A stretch of 64,000 nt of DNA from Chrysogorgia sp. JL179-B06 (taxonomy: Eukaryota; Cnidaria; Anthozoa; Scleralcyonacea; Chrysogorgiidae): positions 1 through 64,000 of the forward strand of contig JAYKKM010000150.1 in the NCBI GenBank assembly GCA_035772405.1, written 5' to 3'. Shown one piece after another: positions 13,301 to 24,264 of the stretch. The position numbers and the translations under genes are program-made. Numbering within the stretch: position 1 is the stretch's first letter; each line of letters opens with the position of its first letter. The notes under the pieces are model-generated. The model ran no database searches and was not told where the DNA came from. It saw only the letters and a program-made list of their open reading frames with translations.

Positions 13301-13826
13301 CATGACCTGGACTTTGATCCAGTCATATCAATTCAGTGATCATTCGAGTATGAGGTCTTTGAATGTCGACCAACCTTTAAACCAAGATAAACATTCTTTG
13401 GACGACCGCTATCGCCTTTCAAAGGCAAGAATGGAATATATTAAAGATGATTCGACAAAATGGCGGGCGACATGTCAATACCAAAAGCAAGGTTGCACAG
13501 ATATCGTTCGTGGGTCCAACGATAAGATGAACATCCTAAATGGCAACATCGATCGTTGCTCCGAGGTCGAGTATATTAATGTTCGCGGCCAGTCACGCAG
13601 CAACTGCACAGTCTATTTCAGGCAAGGTGGTGTGTATAATGGCATTAATGCTAGGTTCCATTACCATTGGGAGAAAAACATGAGGAAGCAGTGTGAATTT
13701 CATCTACACGGTGCACATCAAGGCTGCAGAGATTATTTTGGAGAATATTCCGATTGCAGGGACACCGCTCACTGTTGTTCTGCATCGGATACTTCAACAA
13801 CTCAGATTTGGTTTGGAGGTTATTGA
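7306..13826 (+). CDS. Secreted PAN/apple-EGF-fibrinogen-like protein (two exons seen, 5' end missing)
   Basis: Two exons join cleanly. Exon A is 7306-7627, with acceptor TTCTTCTAG and donor GAG|GTAATA. Exon B is 13014-13826, with acceptor CTTCTTGCAG and stop TGA. The junction is phase 0/0 and the intron is about 5.4 kb. Exon A opens with a hydrophobic signal-peptide core (LVFLTLLTVLLV) but has no in-frame ATG, so the start lies in an upstream exon. A cysteine pattern typical of PAN/apple modules follows (EYCLAQCLEDCLCLSF, then CQLC). Exon B encodes an EGF repeat (SNPCLNGGTC ... CKCPDGYTGYLC) and a fibrinogen-like region starting near CRGYSSGDRVAGKYKV and EVFCDFDTD, rich in paired cysteines. 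The product is probably extracellular, in adhesion or recognition. The substrate or partner is unknown. The intron is filled with MITEs. Confidence 0.75.
8205..8515. mobile_element. MITE-like repeat of the TTTATAAAATAACATG family
   Basis: Starts with TTTATAAAATAACATGTATGC and CTGATTGGTCAATACCC, followed by ATCCAAACACGG and later TTTATAAAAGAAATACCTAATGG. The same blocks in reverse complement make up 32450-32792. Shorter copies are at 31370-31460, 37097-37180 and 45240-45312. The ends carry both a TATAAAA and an ATTGG (CCAAT complement) motif. Confidence 0.65.
8515..9295. other. Non-coding; holds a diverged repeat also found around 42346-42995
   Basis: The segment 8990-9175 (GTTCGAGGACTTCTTTC ... 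ATCGTGAAAAG ... CTCCAGTTATAT) matches the sequence interrupted by the SINE dimer at 42403-42894 and serves as the homologous empty site. A tRNA-like remnant (CTGGCTCTAACCACTGA) lies near 9188-9206. Confidence 0.45.
9296..9665. mobile_element. Fold-back MITE, about 370 bp
   Basis: Terminal inverted repeats of about 100 bp run from CCATGAATACTAATTAGATAA at the left to its complement at 9645-9665, and include CCTCCTCATTGAGG-type and CCAAGGTGGAAAAAA blocks. The centre is a GC-rich palindrome (GAGGACGCGCAGCGTCC, about 9503-9519) flanked by AAAGCCC motifs. Degenerate GGGCTTTATATAGC motifs continue to about 9800. Confidence 0.75.
9800..11037. other. Intronic non-coding stretch with a tRNA-like remnant
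   Basis: A decayed tRNA-like sequence on the - strand lies at about 10005-10062 (AGTCGAACCCACAGG and AACCAATGCGCCACACC). Otherwise AT-rich sequence without recognised coding or repeat structure. Confidence 0.35.
11038..11602. mobile_element. MITE with AGAAAGACTGGATAGGAAAC termini
   Basis: The ends (AGAAAGACTGGATAGG at left, ATCCAGTCTTTTTATC at right) are inverted repeats, and the subterminal CACGTGCATG.../ACGTCAGC... regions are related. A second copy of its left half lies inverted at about 31965-32328. Confidence 0.65.
11754..12881. mobile_element. TTAA-type MITE interrupted by a TA-flanked transposon
   Basis: The left end follows TTAA and begins AGTGCCTATCCAGCCTGTGG; the right end at 12856-12881 is its complement (CCACAGGCTGGATAGACACT). 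The internal region (CAGGAAGTGACGTCAACGC ... GATTCAGCAATGAAATACAGC) matches the palindromic MITE split over 32342-33135. The right arm is almost entirely lost where the 12015-12845 element lies. Confidence 0.7.
12015..12845. mobile_element. TA-flanked DNA transposon with CCCGCTTATAAGCCC-type ends (pogo/mariner-like)
   Basis: Inverted ends GAATCCCGCTTATA and TATAAGCGGGATTC are directly flanked by TA on both sides (12013-12014 and 12846-12847), as in the Tc1/mariner-pogo group. Multiple GGTTATAAGCCC subterminal motifs occur near both ends. The interior at about 12406-12476 keeps a short acidic reading frame (DSDDDDDDDEDHFETAT then stop), like the acidic tails of some pogo-type transposases. Non-autonomous and decayed; 831 bp. 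Confidence 0.65.
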
Positions 13827-14008
13827 AAAGCACGCAAAGTGCATTTAACAAACAATTACATATTGAGTCTCAGACGGCTCATGCTTCAACACTGATTTTA
13901 CTGACAGTTAAGTTGATACGTATTAGGAGCATTATACAATAGTCTCAATGCTCTATAACAACAATATATTCTTAATGTTACTTATAAAGTTGATAATTGA
14001 CAAGTTAA

Positions 14009-14098
14009 GTTAAGGTTAGTATTAAGGTTAGTATTAAGGTTAGTATTAAGGTTAGTATTAAGGTTAGTATTAAGGTTAGTATTAAGGTTAGTATTAAC
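14009..14098. repeat. 12-bp tandem repeat (GGTTAGTATTAA)n
   Basis: About seven exact copies of GGTTAGTATTAA. Confidence 0.95.
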
Positions 14099-14215
14099 TT
14101 TACATTTGTAATGTGGGCATCTGATTTGAACGACTTTGACTTAAACCCGGGTTTATGTTTGTGAGTATATTCACCACTCAACTTCTCTCTGTGCTCCATG
14201 ATATCCCAGGTGAAA

Positions 14216-14870
14216 ATCTTGTCAAGATCTTGTAAGATCTTAAAATTAGTCTAGACAATATCCTTATAAGAAAAATCTTGTAAGATCCTGTAAGATCTTA
14301 CAAGATCTTGTACAATCTTATAAGATCTTAAACAAATTTATGGATGAAATTAATCTTGTAAGATCTTGTAAGATTTTGTAGGTTTTTGTAAAGATCTTGT
14401 AAAGATCTTGTAAAGACCAGCTTGTAAGATCCTGTGGTGATCTTGTAAGGTCTAGTAAGTTCTTTTAAGATCTTGTACGATCTTGTAAGATCTTGTAAGA
14501 TTTTGCAGACTTTTGTAAAGATCTTGTAAAGATCAGGCAAAGATCTTGCAAGATCAGATTAGTAAGATCTTGTAGGATCTTGTGGCGATCTTGTAAGATC
14601 TAGTAAGTTTTTGTAAGATCTTGTAAAGATCTTGAAGATCTTGTAAGATCTTGCAGTGCTATTGCGTAATATCTTGTAGGATCTTGTAAAGATCTGGTAA
14701 GATTTTCTATAGGATCTTGCATCTTGTAAAGATCTCGTAAAGATCTTGTAAAGATCTTGCAATATTTTGTAAAGATCTTGAAAGTTCTTGTAAGATCTTG
14801 TAGTATATTGCAAACAGCTTGTGAGATCCTGTAGGATTATAAAATAGTGCATGAGAAGAATTTTGAAAGT
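14216..14870. repeat. AAGATCTTGT satellite block 1
   Basis: Degenerate array based on the palindrome AAGATCTT followed by GT/GTA, with spacers of variable length. It generates spurious ORFs rich in KI/DLTRSYK. Related blocks lie at 21880-22300 and 24093-24262. Confidence 0.9.
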
Positions 14871-16195
14871 TCTTGCAATATGTTAAACAAGAGTTTACAA
14901 TATTTACAATAATATACAGGAAATATAATTGCAAAATTTTGTTAGATCTTGCAACATCGTAAACAAGGTCTTGTTATATCGAGGTATATAATACGCATTT
15001 GGATTATGCACGATAATAAATCTGGCAAATTCTTTGGAACAGTTTCGATACCGCATTTTGAAGCAACAATCTTCGACTATAATTTAGCGAGGAATTACTA
15101 TAGTTATCATTAATATGTTGCTGTCATTAATATGTTGCTGGGAACTAGTCGAAGCATGGAAGTTTTCACACTAATGTCATTGTTACATGTTAAATTTTAA
15201 AAAGCTAGCGCGCGCAGACATGTTAAATGTTAAGCAGCGCGCAGTTACATGTTAAATTTAAAGAAGCTAGCGAGCAGACGTTTCATGTCGAACCAGTCAC
15301 AGTGTCAGTGAAGTTTAATTTAAAACGAACTGGAAGATATCCAGAGCTGCATGGAAGTTTTCACACTAATGTCATTGTTACATGTTAAATTTACAGAAAT
15401 CCTTTCCTCGCGTGCAATTGAATTTGAAACATATAAGAAATAAGAAGATATTAACATTCCAGTGCTGTTTAGTTTGAAGTCCAAAACAAAATTGAAGTTT
15501 TGAAGTCCAAACAGTTTGCTGAAAGTAGCTAGAAATATATAATCCCCTGAAGCAGCATTTGACAAATCCGACACTCGAGGCATTACCTACATCGATTAAA
15601 CTATCGCAAATGTATTGGCAAGTAGAATATTTCTAGTTTTCATTGAATTCAGAATCCATGCACGTTTGAGCTGTAATGTTTTTGAGCTTTTAGGGAGGTC
15701 GCTGAAAGATTAAAGGGTAAAAAGCTTTTAATTGCCTTATCCATCTATCACGCTGGCACCGCGCATCTTATTCACATTGGCGTCGTTTTCATGATCGCAA
15801 TCTGGTATTCTGGTCAGTTAAACGTGCATTGCGTATAGTCTTCGTTGTCGGCGCATTTGGTAAACGCTGCTTTGAGTTTCAACAATGACGACAAGACAGG
15901 TTCAAAATAAAACACGAGTAGGTAAGTTGACCTTTAATATAATTTAGCATTTCACCATGGCAAATTTTCATATTTATTTATTGATTTCGATTCGCCATTG
16001 ATAACATATAAAATATATGTCTGGCATGAGGTATACCACTACAGCTTACGCCAATTACTGTGGCCCCGTGTAAAATTAACAACAACAAGTGAGGGATTTC
16101 TCGACGCGACGTGCCAAGTTACATTTTAGGCAAATGGATTTCCACGTACGTCATGGGTCGTCATGGTTATAGATGGAGTAAAGAGCGTCATTGTA
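14870..16195. other. Intergenic AT-rich stretch
   Basis: Contains a duplicated segment: GCATGGAAGTTTTCACAC...TGTTACATGTTAAATTT occurs at about 15156-15196 and again at 15349-15391, with extra ACATGTTAAAT units between. A possible tiny first exon is at 15885-15921 (ATG in AACAATGA context, donor TAG|GTAAGT). No other gene signal. Confidence 0.35.
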
Positions 16196-16204
16196 GTATC
16201 AATC

Positions 16205-17540
16205 TTAAATTCATCTATCTATCTATCTATAGGTCGTCCGTCAGGACGCCCCACAGCTTTCACACGCTTTCTCCAATCGTCTCGATCTTCCATAATTGTC
16301 CGTAGCTCCTGAATTCTCTCCATCCCAGTATCACATAGGTGAGTCTTCTTCTTCCTCTACTCGTTCTTCCTTCGGTTGGTTGCCAGAGTACCAGCTTGCT
16401 AGCAACTTCTTCACCATGTCGGATGCAATGTCCGGCGAGACGCATCCTTCTCTGTTGTACCTTTAATGTAACTTTTGGTAGTTCCTTGTAGAGTTCTACA
16501 TTCGTCATATGGCTTTTCCAGGATACATTGAGTGCCATCCTGAGCATTCTCGTATAGCAGCCATCCAACTGTTTCTTCAGAGTTTTTGTGAATGTCCATG
16601 TTTCTGCTCCATAGAGCAAAACAGATTCCACTGTTGCAACAAACAATCTAACTTTCAGTTTCCTTGATAGTTTCGAGCTCCATATTTTCCTCAACTTGTG
16701 GCATGTACTCCAGGCAAGAGCTTTTCTCACAGCAAAGTCTCTTTCAGTACTTTGTGTCCACGCTCCCAGGTACTTGAAGTTATCGACTACCTTCAATGTT
16801 TTGCCATTTCTTACTTTCACTGTCACAGGTGTTTCATGGTTGAAGACTTGTAGCTCAGTTTTCTTAGCATTGCAGTGCAATCCAACCCTTTCTGCTTCCT
16901 GTTCTAATCGGCTCATTACTTCCTGTGCTTGTTCATGCATCTCTTCTGTTAGTAGTGCAAGGTCATCAGCAAAGTCAAGGTCAGTGACAATAATTGCTGG
17001 ATGGCGTCTACTTCTTTGCTGTGCAGTTGAAATCCAAGTTTTCTTCTCTGCCATTGTAGGTTCTGCGCATCACATAGTGCAGAACAATGGCAAAGAGGTA
17101 TGGGGATAGGGTGTCACCTTGCAGTACTCCTGTTTTCACTTCAAAATACTCAGTTTCATCACCTTAGCTCTGGTGTTTTCATAGAGCTAACTGATTGCTC
17201 TCAGCATTCTTGGTGGTATATCATATGCTTTGAGTACTTTCATCATCATTCCTCTATGCACCGAGTCAAAAGCCTTTTTAAAGTCGACATAGATGATGAT
17301 AGCTTTCCTGTTATGACTTTTAACTCCTATATCATCCTTCTAAGTGCAAGGATGTGTGCTGTTGTTGGGCGGCCTGGTCTGAATCCATTCTGATTAGATC
17401 TAAGGTGTTTATCCATCTTCGGTTGTATTCTGTTGAGGATCATTTTGTTGACTATCTTCGCAATGATGGATGACAGGCTAATCCCTCTGTAGTTCCCAGT
17501 GTCACTCAGACCACCACATTTTGGTAACGGTTTGATCACG
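16205..17540 (-). pseudogene. Non-LTR retrotransposon relic (RT, frameshifted)
   Basis: The - strand encodes successive RT pieces. Residues at 17539-17327 carry GNYRGISLSSIIAKIVNKMI and FRPGRPTTAHI; 17330-17055 carry VDFKKAFDSV and GVLQGDTLSPYLF in shifted frames; 17054-16260 is an open 264-residue stretch with DFADDLALL (catalytic Asp pair), a YLGAW block and a C-terminal LAGHCIRHGEE / GRTSRGRRRLTYV region. At least two frame breaks disable it. The 3' end is a (GATA)n tail (plus-strand ATCT repeat at about 16212-16231). The C-terminal motif differs from the CR1-like copies nearby, so it is a separate clade, not assigned further. Confidence 0.85.
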
Positions 17541-17550
17541 AGGCCTTAAA

Positions 17551-18450
17551 TTAAATTATCAGGCCTTAAATTCAAAGTGTTTTTAATCTTAAAAAGTCCG
17601 GTAATGCGTTCCAAGTACTAATTACTCTGACAATGAAGGATCGTTGATAAGTTACTGTTCTTAGAGCTGGCTGCTCTAGTTTGCCGTACAGGTAATTTTA
17701 CTTCTGGTAACGTTTCTTGTCTGCGTTAAACAAGACCATTAAAATCTTTAATAACAACAGGTCAAGGTATTCGTGCCAATACGATACTGGAAGGAGTCCT
17801 GTTAGCTTGATTCTATCTGTGTACGAAGTTTCAGATCGAAAGGGTAGGTTGAGAATGACTTTAGATGCGCGCCTCTGGACTCTCTCTCCACGTTTTAACA
17901 ACTCTAGCTACTGATCGTGGTGCCCAAATCTGAGTAGCGTAACCCAGGTACAGCGTACGTCGCGTCCCAGTGTTCTTAATTTCGGTGTTAGATCTGCGCA
18001 TTAAATTATCAGGCCTTAAATTCAAAGTGTTTTTAATCTTAAAAAGTCCGGTAATGCGTTCCAAGTTCTAATTACTCTGACAATGAAGGATCGTTGATAA
18101 GTTACTGTTCTTAGAGCTGGCTGCTCTAGTTTGCCGTACAGGTAATTTTACTTCTGGTAACGTTTCTTGTCTGCGTTAAACAAGACCATTAAAATCTTTA
18201 ATAACAACAGGTCAAGGTATTCGTGCCAATACGATACTGGAAGGAGTCCTGTTAGCTTGATTCTATCTGTGTACGAAGTTTCAGATCGAAAGGGTAGGTT
18301 GAGAATGACTTTAGATGCGCGCCTCTGGACTCTCTCTGCACGTTTTAACAACTCTAGCTACTGATTGTGGTGCCCAAATCTGAGTAGCGTAACCCAGGTA
18401 CAGCGTACGGCGCGTCCCAGTGTTCTTAATTTCGGTGTTAGATCTGCGCA
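17551..18450. repeat. 450-bp direct tandem duplication within a retroelement
   Basis: Units 17551-18000 and 18001-18450 begin TTAAATTATCAGGCCTTAAA and end GATCTGCGCA. Only about four substitutions are seen by eye (for example AAGTACTAATT vs AAGTTCTAATT, CGTACGTCG vs CGTACGGCG), so identity is about 99%. A 23-bp tandem duplication (CGAAGCAAAGAAGC...) follows at 18451-18496. Confidence 0.95.
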
Positions 18451-20600
18451 CGAAGCAAAGAAGCTTGTTTGCACGAAGCAAAGAAGCTTGTTTGCCTTGC
18501 TACATTGTTCATGCACTTGTTTCTTCCAGCTGAGGTCGCTAGCCACCCAAACACCGAGATCTCAGCACACGAATTCACAAAATCGTCCTTGATGGAGTAA
18601 GAGAATTCTATATAGGCTTCTTCTTTCGTGTAATCCGCTGGCTCTTGCATTTGGACTGGTTAAATAAAAGTCCTGTCTTTTCAGACCAATCGACCAGGCT
18701 GGACAGATCTTGTTGTATAGGGATGCTGCATCTTCTACCGAATCAACTTGTTTGTAGATGTTAGTGTCACCAGCAAAGCATGCTACTTTAGAGGTTGTAA
18801 CAGCTTTAGGAAGGTCATTTACAAATAGGAGGAACAGCATCGGTCCAAGGATTGACCCTTGTGGAACGCCCGAGGTGAAAGATTGTTCTCGAGATGTTGC
18901 ATCGAGTACCGTAACTCTTTGCCGACGGCCACGCAGGTAAGAGCTAAACCAATTGAGAAGTCTACCAGCGATGTTAAAGCGACGTAATTTGGCAAACAAA
19001 AGAACGTGATCATCTACTTTGTCAAAAGCCTTTGACATGTCCAAGTAGATAACGTCAGTTGCTTTCCTGCATCTAGCTGTGATCCAATGTAGTCTAGAAC
19101 CTCTGTTAGTTGGGTTACGCATGACCGCCCTGCGACGAAACCGTGTTGGACCGAGCTGATAAAATGTTGGAGGTGGTCTCTTATTCTAACAAGAACACAG
19201 CGTTCCAAAACTTTGGAGAGAAAATTACCAGAATCGTTTTGGATTTAACGTAAAGTTCAAGTCGAGGGAGTTGTAGAAGTTTTAGCGGCTCACTTTAATC
19301 ATTTCTTTAACTTTGGATCGTAAACTTTTGAATTTTTCTCTTAGAGATTCCGATGGACATTTTTTTATAATTTGCGACGTGCTGCTTCTTTTTGCTTCAA
19401 TGTATGTATGATCTCACTATTGATAATCCATGGTGGTGTATTTCGCCCATTTATTTTTTTGGTTGGAATATATTTTTCTACAACAGCCACGAAACTGTCT
19501 TTGCTTCCAGTTTAGATTAATATCATCATGTGCTGCTTGAATGATACCGGATAAATCAGTATCTTGTAGAGCAGAGCGGAATCCCGAGAAGTCACCTTTA
19601 CGATAAGCGTAGACTGTCCTGTTGAACTTAGGAGATGCTTTAATGGAGGTTTTAAGGTGGAAGAGAAGCGCTGCATCGTCCGTTATTAAGCCGCATGGGT
19701 CAATTGTTCTAACTTGTTCCACTTGGTCTGGCGCGCTCCTGACTAATAAATCGAGTACATTATTTCCTCGAGTCGGTAAGGTATTTATGCGTTAAGAAAT
19801 AATCGTTTAGTAATTCTGTGAACAGAACTTCGTCACCACCTGTTGTTTTTTCAGGTGTTTCCCAGTGAATTTTCGGGAGGTTGAAATCACCGCAGATTAG
19901 AATGTTGTCGTAACGCGAAGAACATTGAGTTAAAAATAGATTAAAACATCCATTTCCTGTCCGCATTGGGAGGCCTGTAACAGCAACAGATCAGTAACTT
20001 TAGATTTGAGTTTGTGATAAGTTCTACTGCGATAACTTCGAAATCAGAATCCAGGTCATTAATTTCACAGGAAGAAATAAACGAAGTCGTTTTCACTGCC
20101 AATAGGACTCCAACGGCACGTGATTCCCGATCTTTCCTGTACATATTATATAAACCATCTGGAAGAATCTCAGCGTTTACAATGTCTTTGTGTAGCCAAG
20201 TTTCAGTTACCCAGACAAGATCAGAGTTTTCAGCGTAAACGAGCTCTTGAAAACGAGAGAGATTACAAATTTGGTTGCCGTTCACATAATGCATGCTTTT
20301 AAGGCTTTGGGCGTTAACAACAAGACATGAAGCTTGGGAGTCGTTTAGGTGTCGTTTCTGTAGCTGATGTGGAACATCTCTCGTGTTGTTGGATTGGTTG
20401 CAATATCACCAGAAAGCAGAATAAAATATCTGCATGCAAGTTCTTACGATTGATTTGAAGTTCCAAACCATAGCGATGCCGATGATTGGTGGGTGAATTA
20501 AACTTTCTTAGTATTACATCACGAGTAGCAGTCCAGACAAAACACAGTTTTTCAGGCAAGATTGCAAGTTCTGAGCTAATTTTAACGGATTCTGGAGTAG
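17551..20600 (-). pseudogene. CR1/jockey-like retrotransposon relic with endonuclease and RT
   Basis: This is the longest LINE in the window. On the - strand, from high to low coordinates, it shows: the start of an APE-type endonuclease (VVNAQSLKS, then DLVWVTETWL) at about 20310-19970; the GDFNLPKIHW block at about 19900-19850; a linker; an RT with YLDMSKAFDKV (about 19060-19020) and SGVPQGSILGPMLFLLFVND (about 18880-18820); and a C-terminal YRIKLTGLLPV-type region. Frameshifts and stops break it repeatedly. The usual FADD is read as FAGD at about 18770. The 3' part is present twice because of a 450-bp tandem duplication. Confidence 0.88.
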
Positions 20601-21880
20601 GTTGGGCGTCATATCTATTCAGTCAAGGTGACATCTTCGGTATATCTATATAATTCACGATCAAAGGTTCAACATGCACGAATCTTATTTAGATATTTGT
20701 CACCATTTGCCGATAACTATAATATAATCTTGGAAAGGGGTGAAATCCCCCATCCCAACAATTTCATGGCTTTGTTGTTTTCTTCTCTCTTTGTTTCAGT
20801 GGCGGGTTTCTGGTTTGGTTCTAGCCCTGCAGCTAGATTGCTCACTGTATTGCTGAAATTAATAAACGCTTATATAGTCTTAGTATAGATCCCACGTTTA
20901 TGTTTCTTTTTAATCTCCTTCTGCAGGCCCAAAACATAGATTAGAATCCCTCCAAGTATAAACCATGGAAGGAGTTCTTCTTTAGAAAACACCAGCAAAG
21001 GTGAGAATATTCAGTTCATATTTATTCAGCCAAAACTAATATATATATATATATATATATACACTGGTACATGCGAGGTTTTTTTTAACAGAGTGAATAC
21101 TTAGAACGTCACTGTCGGAGCTTTGAAATTGCCCTCAAAATCAGTTATTTTGACGCCATTGCAAGGGATCTATACTTATTTGCATGCACCCATACTGTAG
21201 TCTGTAATTTTGTTGAAAGCTTTAAATTTTGTAATTTTGTTGAAAGCTCGTTTGAATTATTTTCTATCTTTTAAGAGCAGTTCAACTGTACTAGGTACTG
21301 TAGTTCTGAACAAAAACACTTTCTATTAATTCTCATTGCACAACTGTGTTTTTATAACCTAAGCCGTCTTAAAATTTCATATTTTAGATGCATAATGAGT
21401 TAAACCTTTTAAATGTTGCATAAGGAAATAGCAGAGGGAACCCTGGAAACATCCAAAAACTCAAAACGAAAACTGCTCGATATTTATAGATGTACTCTGT
21501 GCCAAATATGGGGACATGCTGAATAAGAGTATGCAGCATGAAGTGGTGGATGCATGCAATAAAATATGCCGTCATTCTAAACCGTGCATGGCGAATGGAT
21601 GCACAGCTAACACAGAGCAAGGATTGAGATGAACAGTCCAAATAATTACTGTACTTGTGAACTTGTACTGAAAGTAAAGAGGGGTTAATTGCAGTAATAT
21701 TTTCAACAACATATTTTTTAAATCTGTCTTGTTTCATCAATTACCAAGCAAAGGTTGGGGGGCTGACTGTTAACTCAGAAAAACATCAACATTTTATTCT
21801 CACTGGTGTTTGTAATCACTCTTCTACATTACCAGCTCTAATTATTACACATTATTGTGTAACACAATTTGTGAGATTCA
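20600..21880. other. Non-coding with (AT)n microsatellite
   Basis: No exon or repeat family is recognised. (AT)n lies at about 21038-21062, and a short duplication of TGTAATTTTGTTGAAAGCT at 21202-21250. Confidence 0.4.
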
Positions 21881-22300
21881 TATCTTGTAAGATTCAACAA
21901 GTTTTTGTAAGATTTTGTAAGATTTTAGCAATATCTTGCAAGATTTAAGATCTTGGAAGATTTTGTAAGATTCAACAAGATCTTGCAAGATTCAAGAAGA
22001 TCTTGGAAGATTCAGCAAGATCTTGTATGATTTAAGAAGATCTTGGAAGATCTTGTGAGATTCAGCAAGATCTTGCAAGATTTAAGAAGATCTTGTAAGA
22101 TTCAGCAAGATCTTGCAAGATTTAAGAAGATCTTGGAAGATTCAGCAAGATCTTATATGATTCAGAAAGATCTTGTATGATCTTCTAAGATCTTGTAAGA
22201 TTGGAAAAGACCTTGTAAGATTCAGGAAGAACTTGAAGATTCAGGAAGAACTTGTAAGATTCAGCAATATCTTGTAGGATCTTATAAGATCTTATAATAA
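21880..22300. repeat. AAGATCTTG satellite block 2
   Basis: Repeats of the form AAGATCTTGCAAGATTTAAG / AAGATTCAGCAAGATCTTG. Same palindromic core as block 1 but with a longer, GATTCAGC-containing unit. It abuts the 3' end of the retroelement at 22300. Confidence 0.9.
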
Positions 22301-24092
22301 CCAACTTTATTTATAAGAGGGTGAAACACATAACAGTTAAAAACTGAATAACCAGTGGCCCTCTATACTAGGATAATTACATGCATGATAGGTTAATTAT
22401 AAATACAGATAAATTAATAAGATATAATATATATAAAAGTAAAATAAATTAAGAACTAGTAAAAATTATGGAATTGATATAATAAAATGATCTAAGTTAT
22501 TAACATTGTTGAAAAAATGTTCGAAGAGTACTTTCTTAAAATTATCTACACAGTTCAGTTTCTTAATACTATTTGGAAGCGAGTTCCAGAGTCTGCAGGC
22601 TGACACTGAGAATAATCGACCCCCTTCAGTTTCGCGTTTGTAGCGTGGACATACAAGATTTACGGCACCAAAACGGCTAGACCTATTGTGTATGTCAAAA
22701 TTACATGTTAATAATTTAGATAAATAAGGGGGACATTTTCCATACAGACGCTTATGTATATAAATACATTTATTTATTTTAACTTCGTCGAAAAAAGGAA
22801 TCCATTTTAATTTCTTAAAAAGCTGTACACTATTTGACCGCGTGTCTGCATCTAAAATTACACGAGCAGCACGCTTCTGGAGCTTGAAGACTTTTTCGAT
22901 GTTATTTACAGTGGAAGACGTCCACACAATGGAAGCGTACATCATTGACTGCTTAACCATGGCGTTATAATAAAGAATTCGCTGCTCCAATGGCAGAAAT
23001 CGTTTGATCTTTCTCAAAACTGCAATTCGTTGTGCCAGCTTCTTGCAGACATGGTCAACATGATCATCAAAACGTAGCTGACTATATCAATCCTTAATCC
23101 AAGAAGGTTAAATGTGCTTACTTGTTCGAGGTCTACTGAATTTAACTTCACTTGCAACAAAGAATGCACCATTTTATTATCTAGACGTTTCCCTGTAACA
23201 ATCATCGACTTAGATTTAGATGCATTTATGATCATTCTATTATTAGAAGACCAGTTCTCCAGCTCATTTATATCTGATTGCAAACGTTCAGTAAGGGCTG
23301 CGGGTGCCACTTTATAATCAACTGAATAACTGATGGTTGTGTCATCTGCATATATGTCAGCAACAGAGTGTTGGAGTGCGGTAGGAAGATCGTTGATGAA
23401 TACAAGAAATAGCACTGGTCCCAATATGCTTCCCTGGGGAACACCCATAGTCACCATCTTGGAAGTTGAACAAACACCATCAATACTGACATATTGCCGT
23501 CGACCGGTCAAATAATCACGGAATAGTGGTAAAAATTTGTCACCCACCCCTAATGCCTGCAATTTTGATATTAGCAGTTGGTGGTCTATGAGATCAAACG
23601 CCTTTTTGTAATCAACAAAGAGCATACCAGAGACTTTATTCTCATCAAGGTCCAGTAACAGTTGATCAACCAATCTTATAAGCGCAGTCTCGGTGGAAAA
23701 TAACTTTCTGAAACCGGACTGTAATTTATAGAGCAATCCGTTGTCTTCTAGGAACATGCACAGGTGCTCGTAAATGTGTTTCTCTAAAAGTTTGGAAATA
23801 ACTGGAAGCACTGATATCGGCCTGTAATTTTTCTTATCGTCACTGCTACCATTTCTTTTAAAAATGGGTGTAACTTTGGCAATCTTCCAAATGGCAGGGA
23901 AAGTCTGTGAATCCAAGCATTTCTTTAATAATTTGGTGAGAGATGGTAATATTGCTGGTGCATCAATACGTAAAAGCTTGGCGCTAATGCCGTCATCACC
24001 GGTAGCTTTGTGGGTCGGAATCGATAATAATAAATCAGCAACTTTCTTATGTGTGATATGAGGGATGTCAATCGCACTATTACTTCGTTGGA
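22300..24092 (-). pseudogene. 5'-truncated CR1/L2-like retrotransposon with one frameshift
   Basis: The - strand is open from about 24092 through 23014: THKATGDDGISAKLL, ICKVTPIF-type block, NYRPISVLPVISKLLEKHI, FVDYKKAFDLIDHQLL, MGVPQGSILGPVLF and IYADDTTI (catalytic YADD). It then shifts frame into 23017-22466, which gives the C-terminal LPLEQRILYYNAMVKQ, KLQKRAARVI and RLWNSLPNSIKK blocks. Apart from that one break near 23015-23090 the RT looks intact, so the insertion is fairly young. It is bounded on both sides by AAGATCTT satellite, which suggests insertion into the array. Confidence 0.88.
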
Positions 24093-24262
24093 TAAGATTC
24101 AGAAAGATCTTGTACGATCTTATAAGATCTTATAAGATTCAGCAAGATCTTGTAAGATCTTGTATGGTTTAAATTCTATTTTGTAAGGTCTTAAAAGGTC
24201 TTACATAAGATCTTACCAAGATCTTATCAAGATCCTACCAAGATCTTATGTAAGATTTTCAC
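24093..24262. repeat. AAGATCTTG satellite block 3
   Basis: Continuation of block 2 on the far side of the retroelement, with units such as GTAAGATCTTGTA and ACCAAGATCTTA. Confidence 0.88.
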
Positions 24263-24264
24263 AT

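Noticed and set aside
14009..14098. Telomere-like repeat (GGTTAG within GGTTAGTATTAA)
   Set aside because: The unit is a 12-mer, not TTAGGG, and is short and interstitial.
14328..14934. - strand ORFs rich in DLTRSYKI / KILQDL
   Set aside because: They are direct translations of the AAGATCTT satellite, with no composition or pattern of a real protein.
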